Source of the DNA: JAJPXI01 sp051867655
GTDB lineage: Bacteria > Bacillota > Clostridia > Oscillospirales > Oscillospiraceae
DNA length: 64,000 bases
NCBI GenBank assembly: GCA_051867655.1
Contig: JBJDYV010000018.1
Coordinates: 105,021 to 169,020, forward strand
Direction of reading: 5' to 3'
In this document: positions 52,420 to 60,202 of the stretch, one piece after another
How the letters are laid out: each line of letters opens with the position of its first letter
Numbering within the stretch: position 1 is the stretch's first letter
The notes under the pieces: generated by a model
The model's database searches: none
Told to the model about the DNA's origin: nothing
What the model saw: only the letters and a program-made list of their open reading frames with translations
Made by a program: the position numbers and the translations under genes

Positions 52420-53634
52420 TTAATCAACAGACACCCGATATTCCGGAAGGACCAGGCGGGTGATCAGGACGATGGCCTCGCCCCGGGTAATGAGATTGTC
52501 AGGGTAGAACCAGACGCCGTCCGCCTCCTGCACGCCGGTCAGAATGCCGGCCCGGCAGAACGCCTCCACCGCACTGAGATCGTCGATCTCGCCGGCGTCC
52601 GTAAAGTCGGTCCAACGGTTCAGCTGCTCCAGCTCCACGTCCTCAGGTACGACGGCATACAGCAGGCTGATAAACTGATCCCGGGTTGTCATGCCGCTGT
52701 AGTCCAGGTCAGAGTCCAGGATCTCATTCTCCTTCAGATAGTTCACATACGGGTCGTACCAGTTTTGGCCGCTCTCCGCCTGAAATTCCACGCCGCCCAC
52801 GCTGAGCAGGCTGTGCACCCGCGCCGCCAGGGTCACCGTCTCCGCCAGAGTCAGGCTTCCGCCGTAATCCAGGGTGTTTCCGCTCTGGGTCAGGCCCAGC
52901 TCCTCCGCCGCCTGCACGTGGTCGGCAAGCCAGTCGGCCGGTTCATAGCTCTCCGGCTCGTCGGGAACGTCCACGTTCTCCGCGTAGTCGGCCTCATAGA
53001 TCCAGACCTTTTTGTATAATCCGTTGCAATACGCGGCAAAATTGGCATATGTAGAATAGCGCAGATAAATGCGGGGGTTCTGGTCGCCCGCGTAATCCAT
53101 GTAATAAAAACCGTCTTCATTGCCGGAGACAAAGGTGACCGAGTGCTTGCTGTCGATCCGGATGTGCTCACCCGCCTGGGCGTACTGCTTCAGAAAGGCC
53201 TTCAGGCCGTCCGCAGTGATGCGTCCCGCGCTCTCCCCCAGGTCATGGCGCTGGCCCGCGGTGCCGTAGATCACCTGCGAGACAAATTTACAATAGGAAA
53301 AGCAGCCGGTGGCGCTGACCACTTGATAATAAGTACCGTCCGTGACCGCTTTCCCCGCCCAGTAGCCCTGGGCATTGGTATAGGGATAACGTCCGCCGTA
53401 AATGGCCGAAAAGCTGCTGCGGTACAGGAAATGCTCAATGTAGGAGCGAACTTCAGATGCGCTGATGACAGAGAAGGTCTGGTCGGAGATCCCATCCAGC
53501 ATGACCGCGATCTCATCCGCATAGCCGGAGTCTAAATTGTAGGAGTAGAGCTGTCGGGCGGAAGCTGTCGGCATCAGAACGACCACCAAAACCAAGGCCA
53601 GCAGGCCGCCGGCCAATCGCTTGCATACGCGCAC
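52420..53634 (-). CDS. Secreted SLH-domain protein with papain-like N-terminal domain
   Basis: A 404-residue exported protein. The signal peptide is residues 1-26 (LAGGLLALVLVVVLMPTASA). Residues about 30-215 hold a possible Cys-His hydrolase fold (YYQVVSATGCFSYCKFVSQVIYG and DSKHSVTFVSG, then a YMDYAGDQN Asp). Residues about 230-404 look like two or three S-layer homology repeats (WYDPYVNYLKENEIL, WTDFTDAGEIDDLSAVEAFCRAGILTGV, FYPDNLITRGEAIVLITRLV). It should sit in the cell wall. The GTG start follows GAGGAGG at 8 nt. A MITE-like element lies 41 bp upstream. Confidence 0.75.
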   Translation of the reverse strand: MRVCKRLAGGLLALVLVVVLMPTASARQLYSYNLDSGYADEIAVMLDGISDQTFSVISASEVRSYIEHFLYRSSFSAIYGGRYPYTNAQGYWAGKAVTDGTYYQVVSATGCFSYCKFVSQVIYGTAGQRHDLGESAGRITADGLKAFLKQYAQAGEHIRIDSKHSVTFVSGNEDGFYYMDYAGDQNPRIYLRYSTYANFAAYCNGLYKKVWIYEADYAENVDVPDEPESYEPADWLADHVQAAEELGLTQSGNTLDYGGSLTLAETVTLAARVHSLLSVGGVEFQAESGQNWYDPYVNYLKENEILDSDLDYSGMTTRDQFISLLYAVVPEDVELEQLNRWTDFTDAGEIDDLSAVEAFCRAGILTGVQEADGVWFYPDNLITRGEAIVLITRLVLPEYRVSVD

Positions 53635-53674
53635 TGGGAATTCCTCCTCGTGTTGTTTCTGCTTTGTAACCTCA

Positions 53675-53836
53675 GGGGAACCACTGATTCAATCTGCCCC
53701 GGCGCCTTGCGGAGCTTTTATGCCGAAAATGCGTTGTTTTTTCTTGAAATACATTCAGTATTCCTGCGAAAACACGCCTTTTTTCGGCACAAAATATCTT
53801 GCAATCCGCTCGTGCCAATTAAATCACTGCTTCCCC
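53675..53836. mobile_element. MITE-like long inverted repeat, copy 2
   Basis: 162 bp, inverted relative to copy 1 at 16992-17155. Ends are GGGGAACCACTGATTCAAT and the complement of ATTAAATCACTGCTTCCCC. When reversed, it aligns with copy 1 over its whole length with few length differences. It sits in the upstream region of the SLH gene, where the promoter or 5' leader should be. The outermost bases differ between copies while the inner TIR core CACTGATTYAAT is shared. Confidence 0.75.
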
Positions 53837-53956
53837 AGTATACGACAATCCTGTTACAATTTCAATACTTTTTGTTACTTTTTTGTAATTTTTTATTTTC
53901 ATCGTTTTTGTCTCTTTTTAATATAATTTTAATAATTATATTTCGCAATTTTTATA

Positions 53957-53985
53957 TTGCTTTCTCATGATGAATGGTGTATACT
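53957..53985 (+). promoter_or_regulatory. Promoter of the hemolysin III-like gene
   Basis: TTGCTT (53957-53962), 17 bp, TATACT (53980-53985). Transcription would begin near 53992, which rules out start codons further left and leaves a very short leader. The sequence 53837-53956 is extremely AT-rich with no gene. Confidence 0.6.
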
Positions 53986-54002
53986 GCTTCCAGGTGATCA
54001 AG

Positions 54003-54752
54003 ATGGACGAAATTATCAACCCCCGCACCTCTCCCCTGTTTCAGGCAAACCAGACAACTGAAAAAAAGCGCCGCCGGGCGCCGAAGGAAAAAGGGCGCAA
54101 TCCCTATGACGCGCTGCGCCCCTGGTCCGCGCTTACCCACGGCGCGGGCGCTGCGCTGGCGATCTTAGGCACGGTGCTGCTCCTGGTGCGCACCGCGATG
54201 CTGGGCGGCTCCGTCTGGCACTATGTGACCTTTTCCATCTACGGCGCCACCATGATCGGGCTGTACACCGCCAGCACCCTGTACCACTGCGTGAAAACCT
54301 CGGTGAAGGGCCGCGTCGCCCTGCGGAAATTTGACCACGCCTCCATTTACTTCCTCATCGCCGGCACCTACACCCCCATCTGCCTGATCCCCCTGCGGGG
54401 CCCATGGGGCTGGTCCCTGTTCGGCGTCATCTGGGGGCTGGCCCTGGCGGGACTGGCCATGTCCCTGCTCTGGATCAACGCCCCCCGCTGGGTAACGGCG
54501 GGCATCTATCTTTTCATGGGCTGGCTGGCGGTCATCGCCATCTATCCCATCGTCCGGGTGCTCCCCCTCCAAGGGGTATTCTGGCTGCTGCTGGGCGGTG
54601 TGCTGTACACCATCGGCGGCGTGCTCTACGCCCTGAAATGGCCCGGGCGGAGCAATCCGAAGTTCGGCTGCCACGAGGTCTTTCACGTGTTCATCGTCCT
54701 GGGCAGCGTGTGCCACTTTCTGCTGATGGTCCGGGTCGTCATGTTCCTGTAA
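54003..54752 (+). CDS. Hemolysin III / YqfA family membrane protein (PAQR)
   Basis: A 249-residue protein with a basic N-terminal tail and seven hydrophobic segments. Family motifs are LTHGAGAALAILGTVLL, ASTLYHC, KFDHASIYFLIAGTYTPICL and the C-terminal GCHEVFHVFIVLGSVCHF, giving the conserved Ser/His/Asp metal site of the PAQR superfamily. The biological role of bacterial members is not settled. The ATG at 54003 fits the promoter and has AGGTGAT upstream; ATGs at 53967 and 53970 lie within the promoter. Confidence 0.88.
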   Translation: MDEIINPRTSPLFQANQTTEKKRRRAPKEKGRNPYDALRPWSALTHGAGAALAILGTVLLLVRTAMLGGSVWHYVTFSIYGATMIGLYTASTLYHCVKTSVKGRVALRKFDHASIYFLIAGTYTPICLIPLRGPWGWSLFGVIWGLALAGLAMSLLWINAPRWVTAGIYLFMGWLAVIAIYPIVRVLPLQGVFWLLLGGVLYTIGGVLYALKWPGRSNPKFGCHEVFHVFIVLGSVCHFLLMVRVVMFL

Positions 54753-54756
54753 GCGC

Positions 54757-54799
54757 AAAAAGCCCGCCGCAGAGCGTTCAAACTCCGCGGCGGGCTTTT
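54757..54799. terminator. Bidirectional terminator
   Basis: AAAAGCCCGCCGC and GCGGCGGGCTTTT pair between the convergent hemolysin III-like and aminotransferase genes. Confidence 0.9.
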
Positions 54800-54808
54800 C
54801 ATATGCTT

Positions 54809-55987
54809 TTACCGGTATTCCTTCATCAGCTTTTCAAAGGCGGGCAGAGATCGCTCGATGCGCTCGGTGGGCACGCAGAAGGACAGGCGCACATGGCCGG
54901 GGCAGCCGAAGCCGCTGCCGGGGACCAGCAAAAGGTCGAACTTCTTAGCCCGCTCGGAGAAGGCCGCGTCGTCCGGCTCCAGGGTGCGGGGGAACAGGTA
55001 GAAGGTCCCGCCCGGTTCCACGCAGTGGTAGCCCATCTCCCGCAGGCTCTTGACCAGCAGCTCCTTGTTGCGCTTGTATACCGACAGGTCGGCGGTCTGC
55101 CCATCGCAGCGGGCGATCACATACTGGAACAGGGACGGGGCGCAGACATAGCCCAGCTTCCGTCCCGCGCCGGCCACGGCGGCATAGACTGTGTCGTGAT
55201 CCTCCACTGCGGGGGGCACCAGCACGTAGCCGATACGCTCGCCGGGCAGGGAGAGGGATTTGCTGTAGGAGTAGCAGACCAGGGTGTTGTCATAGAAGCT
55301 GGGCAGCCAGGGCACCGTGACGCCGTAGACGATCTCGCGGTACGGCTCGTCCGAGATCAGGTAGATGGGGTGGCCGTACTGAGCGGACTTGGCGCGCAGA
55401 ATGTCGGCCAGGCGCTGTACCGTCTCGGCGGAGTAGACCGCGCCGCAAGGGTTGTTGGGGGAGTTGACCACCACGCCCTTGGTGTGCTCGTTGATGGCCG
55501 CCTCAAAGGCGTCGAAGTCGATCTGGAAGGCCTCGATCTCCGCCGGGATGACCACCATCTTCGCTCCCGCGCCCCGGATGAACACCCCGTACTCGGGGAA
55601 GTAGGGCGCGAAGCAGATGAACTCGTCGCCCGGGCAGGTCAGGCCGTGGAAGCAGCAGCACAGGGCGGCGGCGGCGCCCACGGTCATATACAGGTGTTCC
55701 GGGCGGTAGGACGTGTTGTAACGCCCATTCAGGTGCTCGGCGATCACCGTGCGCACGGTGGCGTCGCCCTGGGCGCTGGTATAGCCGTGCAGGGCGATGG
55801 GGTCGCCCTCCAGCAGCTCTTTCGCGGCGTCCGCCACGCACTGGGGCGACGGCACGCTGGGGTTGCCGATGGAAAAGTCAAACACATTTTCCGCGCCGAC
55901 CTGGGCGGCACGGACCTTGCCAAACTCGAACAGCTCACGGATCACGCTGCGGTTCGTGCCCAGCTGGACCGCTTCTTGGGACAGCAT
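54809..55987 (-). CDS. Class I/II PLP-dependent aminotransferase
   Basis: A 392-residue aspartate-aminotransferase-fold enzyme. SPNNPCGAVYSAETV, LISDEPYREIVY and the PLP lysine motif YSYSKSLSLPGERIGYV are clear; RLSFCVP near the C terminus contains the carboxylate-binding Arg. The overall type is the AspC/PatA-like group, substrate not defined. AAAGGAGA is 8 nt before the ATG at 55987. No operon partner on the same strand other than the UDG gene upstream, 22 bp away. Confidence 0.88.
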   Translation of the reverse strand: MLSQEAVQLGTNRSVIRELFEFGKVRAAQVGAENVFDFSIGNPSVPSPQCVADAAKELLEGDPIALHGYTSAQGDATVRTVIAEHLNGRYNTSYRPEHLYMTVGAAAALCCCFHGLTCPGDEFICFAPYFPEYGVFIRGAGAKMVVIPAEIEAFQIDFDAFEAAINEHTKGVVVNSPNNPCGAVYSAETVQRLADILRAKSAQYGHPIYLISDEPYREIVYGVTVPWLPSFYDNTLVCYSYSKSLSLPGERIGYVLVPPAVEDHDTVYAAVAGAGRKLGYVCAPSLFQYVIARCDGQTADLSVYKRNKELLVKSLREMGYHCVEPGGTFYLFPRTLEPDDAAFSERAKKFDLLLVPGSGFGCPGHVRLSFCVPTERIERSLPAFEKLMKEYR

Positions 55988-56009
55988 AAAACAAGTCTCC
56001 TTTTGCAAT

Positions 56010-56579
56010 TCAGTATGTATGGTCGCAGATTTCTTTGATCTTCGCCTGCAGGATCTTCAGGTCCACAAAGGCGTCCGGCTTGCGGCGGGGGTCCCGCAGC
56101 AGGGCCGCCGGGTGGAGCATCGCCATCATCCACACGCCGTTTTTCTCAAACCACTGGCCGTGCTCCTTGGTGATCTTGAAGTCCTCTTTGATAATGCGCA
56201 TGGCCGCCACGCGCCCCAGACAGACAATGATCTTGGGGCGGATCAGGGCCACCTGATTGCGCAGGTAGTCGATGCAGGCGTCCTGCTCGGTGTTCAGCGG
56301 GTCCCGGTTTCCCGGCGGACGGCACTTGACCATGTTGCCGATGTAAATATTGGTCTTCCGGTCCAGGTCGATGATGGAGAGCATCTCGTCCAGCAGCTTG
56401 CCCGCGCGGCCCACAAAGGGCTCGCCGGTCAGGTCCTCCTGTTCGCCGGGGCCCTCGCCGATGAATAGGACCTCGGCGTCGCGCACGCCCACGCCGAAGA
56501 CTACGTTGGTGCGGGTGTCCGCCAGGGCGCATTTCCGGCAGGACTTACACTGGCTCTCCAGCGCATCCCAGTCCAGCAT
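56010..56579 (-). CDS. Type-4 uracil-DNA glycosylase (iron-sulfur)
   Basis: A 189-residue family 4 UDG. CKSCRKCALADTRTNVVFGVG gives the first cluster cysteines, VLFIGEGPGEQEDLTGEPFVGRAGKLLDEML is the active-site motif, KCRPPGNRDPLNTEQDAC supplies the remaining cysteines, and LHPAALLRDP is motif 2. It removes uracil from DNA. The ATG at 56579 follows GGGAGGGG; a longer frame upstream lacks a ribosome site and would overlap the T-box promoter. Confidence 0.93.
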   Translation of the reverse strand: MLDWDALESQCKSCRKCALADTRTNVVFGVGVRDAEVLFIGEGPGEQEDLTGEPFVGRAGKLLDEMLSIIDLDRKTNIYIGNMVKCRPPGNRDPLNTEQDACIDYLRNQVALIRPKIIVCLGRVAAMRIIKEDFKITKEHGQWFEKNGVWMMAMLHPAALLRDPRRKPDAFVDLKILQAKIKEICDHTY

Positions 56580-56655
56580 CACGGTTCCCCTCCCTTGTTG
56601 TGATAATATACAATGCATTGTAGCATACTTTTTTCCGATTTGCAAAAAAATATGA

Positions 56656-56684
56656 TTGACAAATTTGCAAGTTGCGTTTATACT
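56656..56684 (+). promoter_or_regulatory. Promoter of the aspS-gatCAB T-box transcript
   Basis: TTGACA (56656-56661), 17-bp spacer, TATACT (56679-56684). Confidence 0.88.
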
Positions 56685-56689
56685 TCTTG

Positions 56690-56945
56690 CATCAAAGGCA
56701 ATGAAAAAGACCGCACCCTATGGCGGCCGCCAGAGAATTCGGGTCACCGACTGAGAGCCCGATCCGGCAAGATGGGGATGCGCAACACTTTTGAGCCGGC
56801 GGCCCGAGCGTCTAATGGCAGGTAGGTCCGCACGTTTCCCGCGTTAAGGGTTTGAGCGGTCACGGTTTTCTCGCCGTGGCAACTCGGGTGGTACCACGGA
56901 ATCGTTGATTTCGTCCCGAGCCGAATTTCGGCTCGGGACTTTTTG
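56690..56945 (+). promoter_or_regulatory. T-box leader of aspS-gatCAB with candidate Asn specifier AAC
   Basis: The T-box GGGTGGTACCACG (56886-56898) precedes a terminator (GTCCCGAGCCG/CGGCTCGGGAC plus T-run, 56913-56945). Stem I has an AGAGA-type 5' loop strand and a 3' strand AACACTTTTGAGCCGG. In the thrS leader the equivalent strand reads ACCACTCCCGAGCCG, where ACC is the Thr codon, so the aligned codon here is AAC (Asn, 56784-56786), not an Asp codon. A GAC triplet at about 56750 lies elsewhere in the stem. This points to control by tRNA-Asn. Confidence 0.85.
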
Positions 56946-56975
56946 TTTTCCGGGCCGCCAAAGGAGAAATGAATC

Positions 56976-58286
56976 ATGCAGTTTACAACCGGAACTCATT
57001 GCACTGACCGCGCGGAGCTGCGCGACCTGCCCGGACTGGTGGGACGCACGGTCTCGGTCCACGGTGCGGTCCACGCCCTGCGCGATATGGGCGGCATCAC
57101 CTTCCTGACCCTGCGCAAGCGCGACGGGGTGCTCCAATGCGTGTGCGACCCCAAGCTCCTGCCGCCGCCGGAGGAGTCCACCGTGGTGGTCACCGGCACC
57201 GTCCATGCCGAGGAGCGCGCCCCCGGCGGATATGAGCTGCAGGTCTGCGCCATCCAGACCCTCTCCCGCCCCGCCGAGCCCATGCCCGTACCTGTGAACA
57301 AGTGGAAGCTGAAGCTCAACCTGGACACCGAGCTGTCCCTGCGCCCGGTGGTGCTGCGCAACCTGAAAATGCGTTCCGTCTTCAAAATTCAGGAGGGTCT
57401 CACCCGGGCCTTCCGGGACTACCTGACCGGCCAGGGCTTTACCGAGATCCACACGCCCAAGATCGTCCACGCGGGCGCCGAGGGCGGCTCCAACATCTTC
57501 CGTCTGGATTACTTCGGCCGCAAGGCCTTCCTGGCCCAGTCCCCCCAGTTCTACAAGCAGACCATGGTGGGGGTCTATGAGCGGGTGTACGAAGTGGCCC
57601 CCGTCTTCCGTGCAGAGAAGCACAACACCACCCGCCACCTGAACGAGTACACCTCCCTGGACTTCGAGATGGGTTATATAAACTCTTTCGAGGACATCAT
57701 GGAGATGGAGACCGGCTTTTTGCAGCACGCCATGAAGCTGCTGCAGGACGAGTACGCCGCCGACCTGAAGCGGCTGGATGTGGTCCTGCCCCGGGTGGAT
57801 CAGATTCCCTGCCTGCGCTTTGACGAGGCCAAAAAGCTGGCCTCCGCCAAGTACGGCTACCAGATCCGCGACCCCTACGACCTGGAGCCCGAGGAGGAGA
57901 TCCACATCGGCCAGTACGTGAAGGAGGAGTTTGACAGCGACTTCGTGTTCGTCACCCACTACCCCTCCAAGAAGCGCCCCTTCTACGCTATGGACGACCC
58001 GGAGAACCCCAAATACACCCTTTCCTTCGACCTGCTGTTCCGGGGCATGGAGGTCACCACCGGCGGCCAGCGCATCCACGGCTACGGCGAGCAGATCGCC
58101 AAGATGCTGGACCGTGGCATGGACCCGGAGGAATTTCAGAGCTACCTGATGATCCACAAGCACGGCATGCCCCCCCACGGCGGCCTGGGCATCGGCCTGG
58201 AGCGGCTGACCGCCCGGCTGTGCGGTCTGGACAACGTGCGCCACGCCAGCCTGTTCCCCCGGGACCTGTCCCGGCTGGAACCGTAA
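56976..58286 (+). CDS. aspS: Aspartyl-tRNA synthetase, archaeal type (probably non-discriminating)
   Basis: A 436-residue class IIb synthetase of the short archaeal/eukaryal type, lacking the GAD insertion of bacterial AspRS (about 590 residues). OB fold at residues 20-105; catalytic motifs in TEIHTPKIVHAGAEGGSNIF, APVFRAEKHNTTRHLNEYTSLDFEMG and GGLGIGLERLTARLCGL. It heads an operon with gatC, gatA and gatB, which would amidate Asp-tRNA-Asn. The Asn codon in its T-box supports charging of both tRNA-Asp and tRNA-Asn. AAGGAGA precedes the ATG. Confidence 0.93.
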   Translation: MQFTTGTHCTDRAELRDLPGLVGRTVSVHGAVHALRDMGGITFLTLRKRDGVLQCVCDPKLLPPPEESTVVVTGTVHAEERAPGGYELQVCAIQTLSRPAEPMPVPVNKWKLKLNLDTELSLRPVVLRNLKMRSVFKIQEGLTRAFRDYLTGQGFTEIHTPKIVHAGAEGGSNIFRLDYFGRKAFLAQSPQFYKQTMVGVYERVYEVAPVFRAEKHNTTRHLNEYTSLDFEMGYINSFEDIMEMETGFLQHAMKLLQDEYAADLKRLDVVLPRVDQIPCLRFDEAKKLASAKYGYQIRDPYDLEPEEEIHIGQYVKEEFDSDFVFVTHYPSKKRPFYAMDDPENPKYTLSFDLLFRGMEVTTGGQRIHGYGEQIAKMLDRGMDPEEFQSYLMIHKHGMPPHGGLGIGLERLTARLCGLDNVRHASLFPRDLSRLEP

Positions 58287-58290
58287 TACT

Positions 58291-58437
58291 GATTTTTGAT
58301 TAAAATCTTTAATCAAAAATCACGCGTGCTGCGCACGCTCGCATCGTGCAATCGCACGATGCGCCGTCTCATAAGAATTTGACGGGCTCCGCCCTATAAA
58401 AACCTTTTTAAAGGTTTTTATCAAATTCTTGTATAAA
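58291..58437 (+). repeat. Structured intergenic element, copy B (between aspS and gatC)
   Basis: About 147 bp of hairpins on the sense strand: GATTTTTGATTAAA/TTTAATCAAAAATC, GCGTGC/GCACGC, GCATCGTGC/GCACGATGC (58341-58362), then TCTCATAAGAAT and an outer stem AAGAATTTGA (58373-58382)/TCAAATTCTT (58421-58430) enclosing GGGC-TCC-GCCC and ATAAAAACCTTT/AAAGGTTTTTAT. Copy A at 43691-43834 has the same plan with compensated bases. The gatC ribosome site follows at once. Confidence 0.8.
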
Positions 58438-58451
58438 AGGAGGTCACTTTA

Positions 58452-58739
58452 ATGAAGATCACCGAAGAAATGGTGGACTACGTGTCCATTCTCTCCCGGC
58501 TCAAGCTCCCCGAGAGCGAGAAGGCCCAGATGGCCGCCGAACTGGAATCCATCGTCACTTATATGGACGTGCTCAACACCCTGGACACCGAGGGCGTGGA
58601 GCCCATGAGCCACGTGTTCCCCGTGCGCAACGTCACCCGGCCCGACACGGTGGCCCCCTCCCAGGCCAGGGACGAGCTGCTGGCCAACGCCCCGGTCCCC
58701 GACGAAGAGGCCTTCCTGGTCCCCAAGACCGTGGAATAA
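58452..58739 (+). CDS. gatC: Asp/Glu-tRNA amidotransferase subunit C
   Basis: A 95-residue protein with the GatC pattern (ITEEMVDYVSILSRLKLPESE, LESIVTYMDVLNTLDTEGVEPMSHV, RPDTV, EEAFLVPKTVE). It clamps GatA and GatB together. AAAGGAGG precedes the ATG. Confidence 0.95.
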   Translation: MKITEEMVDYVSILSRLKLPESEKAQMAAELESIVTYMDVLNTLDTEGVEPMSHVFPVRNVTRPDTVAPSQARDELLANAPVPDEEAFLVPKTVE

Positions 58740-58749
58740 GGAGGTACCC

Positions 58750-60201
58750 ATGGAACTTTTGGAATTGACCGCCCTCCAGTTGGGCGAGAAGATCAAAGCG
58801 GGCGAGGTCAGTATCCCGGAGGCCACCCAAGCGGCTCTGGACCGTCTGGCCGCCCGGGACGCGGACTGCAACGCCTTCATCACCGTCACCGCCGAGCAGG
58901 CCCTGCAGCGGGCGGAGGAGCTGCAGAAGGGCGTGAAGGACGCCGCCTCCCCCTTGTACGGCGTGCCCATGTCCTTCAAGGACAACATCTGCACCAAGGG
59001 GGTCAAGACCTCCTGCGCTTCGAAAATTCTGGGGGACTTCAAGCCCCCCTACGACGCCACCCTGGTGGAGCGGATGAGCGCCGCCGGCGCTCTGAGCCTG
59101 GGCAAGCTGAACATGGATGAGTTCGCCATGGGCTCCACCTCGGAGACCTCCTTCTACGGCCCCGTGAAGAACCCCTGGGACCTGTCCCGAGCGCCCGGCG
59201 GCTCCTCCGGCGGCGCGGCCGCCGCCGTGGCCGCCCGCATGGGCTGGTACGCCATCGGCAGCGACACCGGCGGCTCCATCCGCCAGCCCGCCTCCTACTG
59301 CGGGGTCACCGGCATGAAGCCCACCTACGGCACCGTGTCCCGCTACGGCCTGATCGCCTACGCCTCCTCCCTGGACCAGATGGGTCCCCTCTGCCGGGAC
59401 GCCGCCGACTGCGCCGCCATTCTGGATGTGATCCAGGGCCGGGACAGCCGGGACGGCACCAGCCTGGACGGTGACTACGGCCACCTGCTGGAAAACCTGA
59501 CCGGCGATGTGAAGGGCATGAAGATCGGCATCCCCGCCGACTGCTTCGGCGACGGTCTGAATGAGGAAGTACGCAAAGCCGTCCTGGCGGCGGCCGACGT
59601 GCTCAGGGCCCGGGGCGCTGTGGTGGAGGAGTGCGCCCTGCCCATCATGCCCTACGTGGTGCCCACCTACTATATCATCGCCGCCGCCGAGGCCTCCTCC
59701 AACCTCTCCCGCTTCGACGGAGTCAAGTACGGCTGGCGGGCTGAGGGCTACGAGGACCTGACCGACCTGTACAACAAGACCCGCACCGAGGGCTTCGGCG
59801 CCGAGGTCAAGCGGCGCATCCTGCTGGGCACCTTCGTACTCTCCACCGGCTATTACGACGCCTACTACAAAAAGGCCCTCCAGGTGAAGGCCCTGATCAA
59901 GCAGGCCTTCGACGAGGCTTTCGGCAAGTACGACCTGCTGCTGACCCCGGTGGCCCCCACCACCGCCCCCAAGCTGGGTCAGTCCCTGTCCGACCCCCTG
60001 CAGATGTATTTGAGCGACATCTACACCGTGTCGGTCAACCTGGCGGGCCTGCCCGGCCTGTCCATGCCCTGCGGCTTTGACGCCGACGGCATGCCCATCG
60101 GCTGTCAGCTGATCGGCCCCCACTTCGGAGAGGGCAAGGTGCTGAACGCCGCCCACGCATTCCAGCTGGACACCGACTATCACAAGAAGGGGGCGAAGTA
60201 A
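58750..60201 (+). CDS. gatA: Asp/Glu-tRNA amidotransferase subunit A
   Basis: A 483-residue amidase-signature protein. The catalytic Lys is in MSFKDNICTKG, with the cis-Ser and Ser in APGGSSGGAAAAVAARM and IGSDTGGSIRQPASYCG. It releases ammonia from glutamine for GatB. Ten bp after gatC, 1 bp before gatB. Confidence 0.97.
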   Translation: MELLELTALQLGEKIKAGEVSIPEATQAALDRLAARDADCNAFITVTAEQALQRAEELQKGVKDAASPLYGVPMSFKDNICTKGVKTSCASKILGDFKPPYDATLVERMSAAGALSLGKLNMDEFAMGSTSETSFYGPVKNPWDLSRAPGGSSGGAAAAVAARMGWYAIGSDTGGSIRQPASYCGVTGMKPTYGTVSRYGLIAYASSLDQMGPLCRDAADCAAILDVIQGRDSRDGTSLDGDYGHLLENLTGDVKGMKIGIPADCFGDGLNEEVRKAVLAAADVLRARGAVVEECALPIMPYVVPTYYIIAAAEASSNLSRFDGVKYGWRAEGYEDLTDLYNKTRTEGFGAEVKRRILLGTFVLSTGYYDAYYKKALQVKALIKQAFDEAFGKYDLLLTPVAPTTAPKLGQSLSDPLQMYLSDIYTVSVNLAGLPGLSMPCGFDADGMPIGCQLIGPHFGEGKVLNAAHAFQLDTDYHKKGAK

Positions 60202-60202
60202 C

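Noticed and set aside
53837..53956. Possible origin-like AT-rich stretch before the hemolysin III-like gene
   Set aside because: No DnaA boxes or iterons; it is simply AT-rich promoter sequence.
53967..54002. Upstream ATGs as start of the hemolysin III-like gene
   Set aside because: They fall within the -35/-10 region, so they would not be transcribed from the visible promoter.
43691..58437. CRISPR or REP-type array
   Set aside because: The repeats are two isolated single copies with hairpin structure and no spacer array.
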